Positions 51,980-59,807 of a stretch of DNA of 64,000 nucleotides are shown here, in pieces. The DNA lies in contig SUVP01000005.1 in NCBI GenBank assembly GCA_015061945.1, forward strand, positions 62,001-126,000. Reading direction: 5' to 3'. Both the position numbers and the translations under genes were made by a program. The notes beneath the pieces were generated by a model. That model worked only from the letters and a program-made list of their open reading frames with translations, had not been told where the DNA came from and searched no databases. Source of the DNA: Opitutales bacterium. Lineage in GTDB: Bacteria; Verrucomicrobiota; Verrucomicrobiia; Opitutales; Intestinicryptomonadaceae. Positions within the stretch are counted from its first letter, which is position 1; every line of letters begins with the position of its first letter.

Positions 51980-52666
51980 ATGAAAAAAAGAGTATTGGTT
52001 TTAGCACCACATAACGACGACGAAACACTGGGTGTTGGTGCAACAATGGCAAAACACGTCGCAAATGGCGACGAAGTATTTGTGTCGGTCCTTACATCGA
52101 TTGATGAAAACAATCCGGTGATGAAACCAAATAAGCCTGAAATCCGTGCAGAGACAAAGCAAGCAATGGAAATTTTAGGCGTAAATTACAATAACGTAAT
52201 TTATAGAGATTTACCAAACGTATTGCTCAACGACGAACCAATGTATAAAGTAAACAAGGTCGTTGTTGATGTCGTAAAAGAGGTTGGTCCGGATGTCTTG
52301 TATATTCCATTTATAAACGATTTGCACAAAGACCACAGAGAAATCGTTTATGCCGCCCAAGTGGCAGCTCGCACATGTACCGATTTTGGTAGAAATATCA
52401 AAGAAGTGATGATGTACGAAACACTTTCTGAAACACACTGGAATATCGAAAGTGTAGAAGGTGGATTCTTGCCAAACGTGTTTAACGAAATTTACGATTT
52501 TCTCGATTTAAAACTTCAAGCAGTTCAAGCATACAAGAGCCAATTAAAATTCTTCCCAGATGTTCGCAGTGTGGAAGCGTTGCGATCGCTCGCAATCGTA
52601 CGCGGGGCGATAGTTGGTATGCGTGCCGCCGAAGGATTTATGCTTGTGAGAAAATTATCATACTAA
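51980..52666 (+). CDS. PIG-L (LmbE-like) family deacetylase
   Basis: A 228-residue protein beginning KKRVLVLAPHNDDETLGVG. The APHxDDE motif (His11, Asp13, Asp14) and DLHKDHREI supply the zinc ligands of PIG-L/LmbE N-acetylglucosaminide deacetylases. Family members remove acetyl groups from GlcNAc-containing lipids or small thiol precursors. No signal peptide, so cytoplasmic. Just downstream of the glycosyltransferase in the same operon; together they could build or tailor a glycan, possibly the output of the chemosensory system, but this is inference from position. A terminator follows. Confidence 0.9.
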   Translation: MKKRVLVLAPHNDDETLGVGATMAKHVANGDEVFVSVLTSIDENNPVMKPNKPEIRAETKQAMEILGVNYNNVIYRDLPNVLLNDEPMYKVNKVVVDVVKEVGPDVLYIPFINDLHKDHREIVYAAQVAARTCTDFGRNIKEVMMYETLSETHWNIESVEGGFLPNVFNEIYDFLDLKLQAVQAYKSQLKFFPDVRSVEALRSLAIVRGAIVGMRAAEGFMLVRKLSY

Positions 52667-52696
52667 ATTCAAATATATTAGTATTCTATTTTTTTG

Positions 52697-52731
52697 AAAT
52701 TGTATTTGTTTTACGCAAATACAATTTTTTT
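52697..52731 (+). terminator. Rho-independent terminator after the PIG-L gene
   Basis: A long AT-rich stem AAATTGTATTTG/CAAATACAATTT with a 7-base loop is followed by six T. The 52667-52868 spacer also holds repeated GTAATT/TTGTAATT words and TTGACA at 52807, 62 bases before the next ATG. Confidence 0.75.
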
Positions 52732-52868
52732 GTAATTACATAATTACAAAAGATGAGAGAGTGTAATTGTTTTGTAATTGAGTGTAAGAAAAAGTTTAAA
52801 ATATTGTTGACACATATAAGCGTTTATATTTTTCTGTTATATGTAAAATACAAAAAGGAATTTTATAT

Positions 52869-53825
52869 ATGAAAAAAATACTTATATCTACTCTCGGTTT
52901 ATTTGCGTGTGCAAGTGCATTCGCAGAAATAAGTGATAATGCCTATGGTGGTAAATTAATCACTGGCGATTATACAGCATCGGAGCTTGTTCAAGCAAAT
53001 GGTGGTAGCTCTGAATTTGGTAATTTCACTCTAGATGGTGCAAATATCACTATTACTGATGCTACAGATATCTATGCATCTACACCAGCTGCAATGACAG
53101 GCAATGGTACGATGACATTAAGAGTTGTAAAAGGAGGGGAAGCTTCAAGTTTGTCGCTCGCAAGTGGTAGCACAGGTTCGTATAAATTTGCTTCAACAAT
53201 TTCTTCCCAAAGCGCTTCTCTTACTATAAATATAGATGAAAACGCAGGTGGTTATTTGTACGCTGAGAGAATTCTCACTCAATCAAGCCCAATAACTTTG
53301 AATTTAGGCAAAGATTACGCAATTAGAACAAGTGATGAAAATAAAACTATCGATGTTGCTATTACGGACAGTTGGGATATGTATATCAATTCTTCGGGCG
53401 ATATATCGGTGGAGTTGGACATTAGAAGTAATGCAACAATGCATTTGAATCTTACAAATGGAGCAAGATTTTATCTCGAGGGTTTGACAAAAATCCAAAA
53501 AAATAATTCAACTGCTAATATCTTTATCCAAAACTCATTGGAAAATGGGGCAATTTTGTTTAATAAAGATATGTTCGTTTCAGGTTATGAATACGATGAA
53601 GAGTTAGCTTCATATAAAATTGTAGTAAAAAAAGGTGCAAATACGGAAACCATATTATTTTCAGCTATTGAAGGTGTTGATTTGAGCCAGCTTGTATGGA
53701 GCGATACTCTTGTCGATGGCTATTGGGCATTGTACGGTGTTTCGGCAGTTCCAGAACCAGCAGAGTGGGCGATGATTTTCGGCGCACTCGCACTTGGCTT
53801 GGCAGTTTACAAGCGTCGCAAATAA
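52869..53825 (+). CDS. PEP-CTERM sorting-signal protein, third copy in the window
   Basis: A 318-residue secreted protein: signal peptide (LISTLGLFACASAFA), a Gly/Ser/Thr/Asn-rich body of short beta-type segments (FGNFTLDGANITITDATD, then TSDENKTIDVAITDSWDMY), and the C-terminal sorting signal VPEPAEWAMIFGALALGLAVYKRRK (quoted here in part: PEPAEWAMIFG and YKRRK). It shares only the sorting signal with the pair at 7530/9096. AAAAAGGA lies ahead of the ATG, a better ribosome-binding site than in the other two. Probably a surface or extracellular matrix protein; no enzymatic motif seen. Confidence 0.87.
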   Translation: MKKILISTLGLFACASAFAEISDNAYGGKLITGDYTASELVQANGGSSEFGNFTLDGANITITDATDIYASTPAAMTGNGTMTLRVVKGGEASSLSLASGSTGSYKFASTISSQSASLTINIDENAGGYLYAERILTQSSPITLNLGKDYAIRTSDENKTIDVAITDSWDMYINSSGDISVELDIRSNATMHLNLTNGARFYLEGLTKIQKNNSTANIFIQNSLENGAILFNKDMFVSGYEYDEELASYKIVVKKGANTETILFSAIEGVDLSQLVWSDTLVDGYWALYGVSAVPEPAEWAMIFGALALGLAVYKRRK

Positions 53826-53853
53826 CAATAAATTTTTTAAGTCATAAAATTTT

Positions 53854-53887
53854 AAAGAGAAAAGTTCGCATGGGCTTTTCTCTTTTT
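53854..53887 (+). terminator. Rho-independent terminator after the third PEP-CTERM gene
   Basis: AAAGAGAAAAG/CTTTTCTCTTT around a 10-base loop, ending in a T run. Confidence 0.8.
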
Positions 53888-53955
53888 CGTAAAGAATATG
53901 AAAAAATAAAATTTTGGGCTTGCATTGTGTGATTGTGAGTGATTTTCTAAGGATG

Positions 53956-54804
53956 ATGAAGAATTTAGGTGATAAATTGTTGAAAGCAAGAACCGATATG
54001 GGTATATCTGTACGCGATGCGGCAGTAGCAACAAAATTGCGTATAGATGTTATCGAAAAAATGGAATCGGGTAGCTTTAATATTAAATTGGCTGAAATAT
54101 ATAAGCGTGGTTTTTTGCATATATATGCAACTTTCTTAAAGCTTGATGCTGATTCAATTATGGAAGAATATACACTCGCTTCCAGTACGGCATCAGAAGC
54201 GTCAAAACGTCGTGTGCTTGCTAATAAAGTTGCACAACAACAAGATGAAGTTGCAGCAAACCAACCACAATTTCAAACGCCAAATACATCAACAGAATCG
54301 CGTTTTGGCGATTCAGATGACGATGAAAAAGAAACTTCGGCAATGGATTTTTCTACAAAGAAAATGGCAGTTGTTATGGGCGGAGTTCTCTTGGCAGTTG
54401 TCTTTATCATTTTGATTGTATCGTCGTTGGTGGGTAAAGATGTCCCAGAAGAAAATCAGGACGTAGCAATGAATGTTGATGTTTCAACACCAACAACTTC
54501 AGTGCAAACAGGCGGAACATCGGGCTTGAATGAAGTTCCGGCTCAAGATTTGACATTAGTTTTGACAGCACTTGCAGATACATACGTTTTAGTATATCCT
54601 GATGTGAAAACACCAGACGGCAAGCCATCTGAAGTATTCTTCACTGGTGCAATGCAAGCTGGCGAACGCAAAGAGTTCCGTTCAAAAGTGCCGATTATGG
54701 TAAGATTGACCGACGCTGAAAGAATCAAAATTGAAAGAAACGGAAAGGCTCTCGATACAAAAGGTGCAAAAGGTTTGCAGTTGTTCAGAATTGTATCGAA
54801 ATAA
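53956..54804 (+). CDS. RodZ-like protein: helix-turn-helix, membrane helix, DUF4115-like domain
   Basis: I favour the ATG at 53956 (MKNLGDKLLKARTDMG), three bases after TAAGG; the ATG at 53953 is also possible and the ORF-track start is too long. The 282-residue protein has an N-terminal HTH of the RodZ type (ISVRDAAVATKLRIDVIEKMESGSF, then YKRGFLHIYATFLKLD). A polar Gln/Asn-rich linker, one membrane helix (AVVMGGVLLAVVFIILIVSSL), a second linker and a C-terminal domain like DUF4115 (LTALADTYVLVYPD, FFTGAMQAGERKEF) follow. RodZ anchors MreB and shapes the cell; whether this protein does so is not proven. Confidence 0.8.
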   Translation: MKNLGDKLLKARTDMGISVRDAAVATKLRIDVIEKMESGSFNIKLAEIYKRGFLHIYATFLKLDADSIMEEYTLASSTASEASKRRVLANKVAQQQDEVAANQPQFQTPNTSTESRFGDSDDDEKETSAMDFSTKKMAVVMGGVLLAVVFIILIVSSLVGKDVPEENQDVAMNVDVSTPTTSVQTGGTSGLNEVPAQDLTLVLTALADTYVLVYPDVKTPDGKPSEVFFTGAMQAGERKEFRSKVPIMVRLTDAERIKIERNGKALDTKGAKGLQLFRIVSK

Positions 54805-54828
54805 TTAAAAAAAAGAGATTTTTCTTTG

Positions 54829-54858
54829 GCGAGCCGACTAAAAAAACGGCTCGTTTTT
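54829..54858 (+). terminator. Rho-independent terminator
   Basis: CGAGCCG/CGGCTCG with an A-rich 10-base loop, followed by TTTTTAT. Confidence 0.85.
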
Positions 54859-54883
54859 ATTAACAATAAAAATAAAAAAAACT

Positions 54884-55177
54884 ATGCTCACACACGTTGT
54901 AATTTTTAGAACACGCAATAAAGAAAAGGCACCTATGATTCTCGAAGGTTTGGAAACACTCAAGCAAATCGAAGGTGTTAAATTTATCCACATTGGTGCA
55001 CCTGTGCCAAGCGAACGTCCAGTTGTTGACGACTTTTTCGACTATGCGTTGGTGGTATCTTTTGAAGATGGTGCAGTAGGGTTGAAACGTTATGCGGAAC
55101 ACCCAATCCACGTCAACTTTGTCGAAAATTATTTGAAGCCAGCAGGCGGAAAAATCTTAGTTTACGATATTCAATAA
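54884..55177 (+). CDS. Dabb-family (stress-responsive alpha/beta barrel) protein
   Basis: A 97-residue protein starting MLTHVVIFRTRNKEK, with GVKFIHIGAPVPSERP in the middle and YAEHPIHVNFVENYLKP at the end. This pattern is typical of Dabb domains: dimeric ferredoxin-like folds found in stress proteins and small isomerases or cyclases. The biochemical role is unknown. The stop codon is immediately followed by the ATG of the tRNA nucleotidyltransferase gene, so the two are co-translated. Confidence 0.9.
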   Translation: MLTHVVIFRTRNKEKAPMILEGLETLKQIEGVKFIHIGAPVPSERPVVDDFFDYALVVSFEDGAVGLKRYAEHPIHVNFVENYLKPAGGKILVYDIQ

Positions 55178-56548
55178 ATGCTGAAACTTTCTCCAAAATA
55201 TCAGTCGGCATGCTCGTATATATTTGAGTCGGCAAGGCGTTTGGGAGGGAACGCCTACTTTGTAGGTGGTTGCGTTCGCGATGCTTTGCTGGGCGTAGAA
55301 TCTAAAGATTTAGATATCGAAATATACGGTATACAACCGCAAGAGTTGGAGAAAATGTTGCGTGCAAATTTCCGAGTCGAAATGGTCGGAAAAAGTTTCG
55401 GCGTGTGGATTCTCAAAGGCTATGATATCGACGTAAGTATTCCACGCAAAGAACGCAAAACTGGCGAAGGGCATAAGGCTTTTGATATAGAGAGCGACCC
55501 ATTTTTGCCAATCGACCAAGCGTGTGCAAGGCGTGATTTTACAATCAATGCAATATTATATGATTATCTCGAAGACAAGATAATCGATCCGTACAATGGT
55601 GTTGAAGATTTGCACAATGGTGTGATTCGCCATACGTCGCCACGTTTTTCGGAAGATCCTTTGCGTGTGTTGCGTGCAATGCAATTTTCGGCTCGATTCG
55701 ATATGCAGGTTGCTCCCGAAACAGTCGAACTTTGCTCGCAGATTCCATTTGAAAATCTCCCGATTGAAAGAGTTTTTGAAGAGTGGAAAAAACTTTTGTT
55801 GAAAGGAAAAAAAATCTCTCGTGGGCTGAACTTTTTGCGAGATTGCGGTTGGATAAAATATTTCCCAGAATTGAATGCGACTGTCGGTTGTCAGCAAGAT
55901 CCGCAATGGCATCCGGAGGGCGACGTTTTTACTCACACTGGATTTTGTCTCGACGCATATGCATCGGCACGAACAGGCGATACTCGTGAAGATTTGATTG
56001 TCGGGCTTGCAGTGTTATGCCACGATTTTGGTAAACCACGTTGCACAACGCTCGGCGACGACGGGAAAATCCATTCCCACGGACACGATATTTTGGGCGT
56101 TGTGCCTACACAAAAATTTCTTACACGTTTGACTCGCGAAAAATCGATAATAGATGAAGTCGTGCCGTTGGTCGAACGCCATATGGCTATTCTCGATTTG
56201 TGGCGAGTGCAAGCTGGCGATTCAGCAATACGCCGTTTAGCTCGAAAAGTTGGGCGTATAGATAGACTCGTGCGTGTAGATTTTGCTGACAGAAATGGTC
56301 GTGGCGAAAATTATTTTGAAGACGATTCTCCTCAAGGACAATGGATAATCGAACGCGCAACAGCGCTTGCAGTACAAGATTCTGCGCCAAAGCCGATAAT
56401 AATGGGAAGGCATTTGCAATCAATCGGGATGGAACCATCGAGAGAATTCGGCAAGATACTTGCGAGCCTTTACGAAGAACAACTCGACGGAGTTTTTTCA
56501 GATGTCGAAGGTGGAATGGATAGATTACATAAGATGCTTGAAAAGTGA
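55178..56548 (+). CDS. CCA tRNA nucleotidyltransferase / poly(A) polymerase family with HD domain
   Basis: A 456-residue class II nucleotidyltransferase: FVGGCVRDALLG (residues 28-39), the metal pair in KDLDIEIYG (Asp44, Asp46), RRDFTINAILYD, and the RNA-binding segment SEDPLRVLRAMQFSARF. A C-terminal HD phosphohydrolase domain follows (LAVLCHDFGKPR, then HSHGHDI), as in many CCA-adding enzymes. It adds or repairs the 3' CCA of tRNA, or tails RNA; the sequence does not separate the two with certainty, though the HD domain favours CCA repair. Second gene of a two-gene unit with the Dabb protein. Confidence 0.9.
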   Translation: MLKLSPKYQSACSYIFESARRLGGNAYFVGGCVRDALLGVESKDLDIEIYGIQPQELEKMLRANFRVEMVGKSFGVWILKGYDIDVSIPRKERKTGEGHKAFDIESDPFLPIDQACARRDFTINAILYDYLEDKIIDPYNGVEDLHNGVIRHTSPRFSEDPLRVLRAMQFSARFDMQVAPETVELCSQIPFENLPIERVFEEWKKLLLKGKKISRGLNFLRDCGWIKYFPELNATVGCQQDPQWHPEGDVFTHTGFCLDAYASARTGDTREDLIVGLAVLCHDFGKPRCTTLGDDGKIHSHGHDILGVVPTQKFLTRLTREKSIIDEVVPLVERHMAILDLWRVQAGDSAIRRLARKVGRIDRLVRVDFADRNGRGENYFEDDSPQGQWIIERATALAVQDSAPKPIIMGRHLQSIGMEPSREFGKILASLYEEQLDGVFSDVEGGMDRLHKMLEK

Positions 56549-56622
56549 ATCGACATTTGGCACTATTGAAAAAATTTTTTTAACTTAAAGAATAATTTTA
56601 CGATAATATTTATTTGATACCT

Positions 56623-57210
56623 ATGAAAGACGAAGAAAAAAATACTTGTTCGGAACAATGCGTAGAAGAAAATCAAGAACACTGCCAATGTGATTGTCAG
56701 TGCGAAGCCGATTGTATGGCAAATGAAGAACAATCTATAAATATTTCTGAAATTGAAAGCGAGCTCGATAAGGCTCTTGCGTCGGCTTCCGAAAATAGAG
56801 ATTTGTATTTGCGTGCTGTTGCCGATTTAGATACATATCGCCGAAAAGTACAACGCGAAAAACAAGAGTTGTCGAAGTTTGCATTGCAACCACTCATCGA
56901 AGAATTGTTGCCGTCGATAGACCATTTGGATATGGCAATCCAAGCATGTACAACACCTGAATGTGCAAACATAAAAATCGGTGTTGAAATGGTCAGCACA
57001 CAGATTAAAAAAGTGTTGTCGAATTTCGGTGTAGAAGAAGTTGTCGTACTCGGCAAAGCGTTCGACCCAAACACATCTGAATGCGTATCACACGAACCAT
57101 CTAATGATGTCGCAGAAAATGACGTTATAAAAGTAGTTCGTGCTGGATATATGTTCAATGGTCGTCTTATCCGACCAGCGAGTGTTGTCGTATCGAGCGG
57201 TAAGGAGTAG
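56623..57210 (+). CDS. grpE: Nucleotide exchange factor GrpE with Cys-rich N-terminus
   Basis: The ATG at 56623 is preferred to the TTG at 56614. The 195-residue protein has the GrpE coiled coil (LYLRAVADLDTYRRKVQREKQEL in part) and the beta-wing domain (VSHEPSNDV, then GYMFNGRLIRPASVVVS). It releases ADP from DnaK. The first 31 residues are unusual: seven cysteines (9, 13, 21, 23, 25, 27, 31), including CQCDCQCEADC, in a sea of Glu and Asp. This extension is not part of the GrpE family and may bind metal or sense oxidation. dnaJ follows six bases later; hrcA and dnaK are not adjacent, and no CIRCE element was seen upstream. Confidence 0.94.
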   Translation: MKDEEKNTCSEQCVEENQEHCQCDCQCEADCMANEEQSINISEIESELDKALASASENRDLYLRAVADLDTYRRKVQREKQELSKFALQPLIEELLPSIDHLDMAIQACTTPECANIKIGVEMVSTQIKKVLSNFGVEEVVVLGKAFDPNTSECVSHEPSNDVAENDVIKVVRAGYMFNGRLIRPASVVVSSGKE

Positions 57211-57216
57211 TCAGTT

Positions 57217-58368
57217 ATGGCTGAAGAAGATTTTTATAAAATTTTGGGTGTCGAAAAGACAGCGACTGCACAAGAGATAAAAAAAGCATATCGCAAGCTC
57301 GCACTCAAATATCACCCCGACCACAACAATGGCGATAAAGAAGCTGAAGAAAAATTTAAAAAAGTTTCTGAAGCTTACGAAGTGTTGTCGAATGACGAAA
57401 AACGTGCCAAGTACGATCAATTTGGTCATGCAGCGTTCACTCAAGGCGGTGCTGGCGGATTCTCGAATATGGGCGGTTTTGGCGGATTCCAAGATCCGTT
57501 CGATATTTTCCGTGAAGTCTTTGGCGGTGGAGGCGGAGGTGCTTTCTACGATTTCTTCGGTGGAGGCTCTCGTGAAGCTGACGCACCAGAACGTGGCTCA
57601 GATATACGAGCAGAAATAGAAGTATCGCTCGAAGAAGCTGCAAAAGGTACGAGCAGAACAATCCGCTATAATCGTATGGTAGCTTGTTCAACTTGCAATG
57701 GCACTGGCTCGAAAGACGGCAAGGGCGGACGCAAAACATGTCAGCGTTGTAAGGGCAGAGGTCAAGTCAGAATGTCGCAAGGTTTTATCAGTTTCTCGCA
57801 ACCATGTCCAGATTGTCAAGGCACAGGCACTGTAATCGAAAATCCGTGCGACAAGTGTGGCGGAGCTGGACGAGTCAAAGAACGCAACGAAGTTAAAATC
57901 GATATTCCAGCAGGTGTTTATACTGGATCTCGTTTGCGTAAGGCAAATGCAGGCAATGTTGGCTACAATGGTGGCGATTATGGCGATTTATATGTTGTAA
58001 TTTATGTAGCACCGCATCCACGTTTTGAACGTGATGGAAACGATTTATATACCGATGTTAAAATCAAATTTACACTCGCAACACTCGGTGGAGAAATCGA
58101 GATAGAAACAATTACAGGAAAAGCAACATTGAAGATTCCGGCAGGAACTCAGCCTAACACTGCATTGCGGATGAAAGGTCAAGGTATGCCTAATTTGCGT
58201 GGTTCGGATAAGGGCGACTTATATGTACGCATAAATGTAGAAGTGCCTAAAAAGTTGACTGCCGAACAACGCAAGAAGTTGGAAGAATTTGCTGTATTGT
58301 GTGGCGATGATAAGCCCGCAAAAAATACAGGAAAAGACGACGAGCCTTTTTATAAAAAATTCTTTTAA
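57217..58368 (+). CDS. dnaJ: Chaperone protein DnaJ
   Basis: A 383-residue type I DnaJ. The J domain (residues 5-70) has the HPD triad at 33-35. A Gly/Phe-rich linker follows, then the zinc-binding domain with four CxxCxGxG repeats ([32 protein letters not shown]) and the C-terminal substrate-binding domains ([19 protein letters not shown]). It stimulates DnaK ATPase and delivers unfolded clients. AAGGAG precedes the ATG. Six bases after grpE, so one operon. A terminator lies at 58401. Confidence 0.97.
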   Translation: MAEEDFYKILGVEKTATAQEIKKAYRKLALKYHPDHNNGDKEAEEKFKKVSEAYEVLSNDEKRAKYDQFGHAAFTQGGAGGFSNMGGFGGFQDPFDIFREVFGGGGGGAFYDFFGGGSREADAPERGSDIRAEIEVSLEEAAKGTSRTIRYNRMVACSTCNGTGSKDGKGGRKTCQRCKGRGQVRMSQGFISFSQPCPDCQGTGTVIENPCDKCGGAGRVKERNEVKIDIPAGVYTGSRLRKANAGNVGYNGGDYGDLYVVIYVAPHPRFERDGNDLYTDVKIKFTLATLGGEIEIETITGKATLKIPAGTQPNTALRMKGQGMPNLRGSDKGDLYVRINVEVPKKLTAEQRKKLEEFAVLCGDDKPAKNTGKDDEPFYKKFF

Positions 58369-58400
58369 AAAAAGCCGTTATAAAAATTGAAAACACATAG

Positions 58401-58429
58401 GCTATGTTGGATAAACATAGCTTTTTTTG
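58401..58429 (+). terminator. Rho-independent terminator after dnaJ
   Basis: GCTATGTT/AACATAGC with a 5-base loop, followed by seven T. Confidence 0.82.
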
Positions 58430-58434
58430 TGTCA

Positions 58435-59640
58435 TCAAACTAAAATTTTCAACAAATCTGCGACCGAGATTTTTATCGGAGTGTTGTAATCAGTCGGGAT
58501 TATTTCAGATATGGGCATATCAAAAGCGACTTGAAATGCGTATGGAACTTTCAATATCTTTTGGAAATATGAAAGTGTTGGACTTATTGGATCTCTTTCT
58601 GATGATTTCACTTCAACCAACATAAAAGGTTGTGAATCTTTCGTAATTAGAAAGTCAACTTCACGCTGGAGTTTATCTCTCAAATAATATAAGTTAAATA
58701 CACCTAATCCACAATCAGTCCACCAATGTGCAACTTTTAATAAGTGAGATGCTACAAAGTTTTCGTTTTTTGCACCATTATCTTGAATGATGCTCCAATC
58801 CCAAAGATAAATTTTGGGTTGTTTGCGAATTGAATTCGCAATGTTTTTAAACCAAGGACGGATTGAATAACAGTAATAGACCGACTCCAGAATATTTATC
58901 CACGTTTTTATTGTATCTGAAGTAACGTTCAATTCATTTGCAAGAGAACTATAATTTATACCAGATGAAATTCTACCTCCAAGTAAATCGGCAAGTGCGC
59001 GTATTCCTTTTATATCTTGGACTCTACTTAAATCGCGCAAATCATCATAAAAGAGTTGTTCTAATCGCAGATTTTTCCAGTTGTTGTAAAATCTCTTATT
59101 TGCTGTTATGTAAGGTTCGGGATATCCACCAAAAGTTAAAAGTTTTTCAATATGTTTATCCGAGATTTTTGCCGGTTTTTGAAAAAGATTTTCTATGTCA
59201 ACGTTGGCTGATACAGATTCTCTTGCAGTAATAGGGTGAATTCTATACATAAAATAACGTCCCATTAAGCTATCACCTCCACGTTTATAGGTATCCATTC
59301 TCGCGCTTCCTGTAACAGCAACTTTGATTTTATTATCTGCATAGGCATCAAAGAAGCCTTTTAACAGATTTTTCCATTTAGGAAACTTATGTATTTCGTC
59401 AAAAATTATTCCCTTTTTCGCATTTAACGGGTTTGCTAAATCAATAGCTTGGGCGATTTTTGTAGCCCCACTTCTAATTGCATTGGCGTCTGTGTCGATA
59501 TCATAATTTAAATATTTTGCCTTTGGTAAAACTTGTCGGGCAGTAGTAGTTTTACCTACTTGACGTGGACCTGATATAAATGCCATTTGGCGAACTTTTG
59601 ATAAATTGTCGGCAATTAAGGTTTCGTAGATTCTTTTCAT
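58435..59640 (-). CDS. AAA_14/DUF4143 family ATPase
   Basis: Starting at the ATG at 59640 (MKRIYETLIADNL) gives 401 residues. It carries a Walker A motif SGPRQVGKTTTA (about 23-34), a Walker B region GIIFDEIHKFPKW, sensor-like VAVTGSARMD, a wHTH-like middle (LANELNVTSDTIKTWINILE) and a C-terminal DUF4143 nuclease-like domain with REVDFLITKD and MLVEVKSSE, the PD-(D/E)xK-like pattern. These ATPases are widespread in gut bacteria and archaea, occur in many copies and have no settled function. AT-rich codon use compared with neighbours suggests transfer. Its promoter region holds two palindromic operators (59678-59739). Confidence 0.88.
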   Translation of the reverse strand: MKRIYETLIADNLSKVRQMAFISGPRQVGKTTTARQVLPKAKYLNYDIDTDANAIRSGATKIAQAIDLANPLNAKKGIIFDEIHKFPKWKNLLKGFFDAYADNKIKVAVTGSARMDTYKRGGDSLMGRYFMYRIHPITARESVSANVDIENLFQKPAKISDKHIEKLLTFGGYPEPYITANKRFYNNWKNLRLEQLFYDDLRDLSRVQDIKGIRALADLLGGRISSGINYSSLANELNVTSDTIKTWINILESVYYCYSIRPWFKNIANSIRKQPKIYLWDWSIIQDNGAKNENFVASHLLKVAHWWTDCGLGVFNLYYLRDKLQREVDFLITKDSQPFMLVEVKSSERDPISPTLSYFQKILKVPYAFQVAFDMPISEIIPTDYNTPIKISVADLLKILV

Positions 59641-59642
59641 GT

Positions 59643-59676
59643 ATAATACAATCGGAAGATTTTTACATTTTGTCAA
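59643..59676 (-). promoter_or_regulatory. Candidate promoter of the DUF4143 ATPase gene
   Basis: On the minus strand TTGACA (59676-59671) and TATTAT (59648-59643) are 22 bases apart and end two bases before the ATG, the same geometry as at 7492. The operators lie directly upstream of the -35 box. Confidence 0.35.
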
Positions 59677-59677
59677 C

Positions 59678-59739
59678 TACCAATTTCGAGTATGCTCGAT
59701 TTTAGTATATACCAATTTCGAGTAATGTCGAAAATGGTA
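59678..59739. promoter_or_regulatory. Two tandem palindromic operators upstream of the DUF4143 ATPase
   Basis: Two inverted repeats share the half-site TACCAATTTCGAG. Site 1 (59678-59707) pairs it with CTCGATTTTAGTA (10 of 13 matches). Site 2 (59710-59739) pairs it with TCGAAAATGGTA (11 of 12). The two sites are exactly 32 bases apart, three helical turns, and so face the same side of the DNA. This is the architecture of a cooperative regulator site. Confidence 0.7.
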
Positions 59740-59754
59740 GTGCAGTTGCGATAA

Positions 59755-59786
59755 AAAAATTGCGTCTTAATTAAGACGCAATTTTT
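59755..59786. terminator. Rho-independent terminator for the Hyi-like gene
   Basis: AAATTGCGTCTTAA/TTAAGACGCAATTT, a perfect inverted repeat flanked by A and T runs, lies 20 bases past the stop of the minus-strand gene at 59808. Confidence 0.82.
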
Positions 59787-59807
59787 AGGTTTTATTGTTA
59801 GTTGGAA

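Noticed and set aside
56549-56622. TTGGCAC upstream of grpE, considered as a sigma-54 promoter
   Set aside because: The -12 element (TTGCA at the correct distance) is missing. No CIRCE element is present either.
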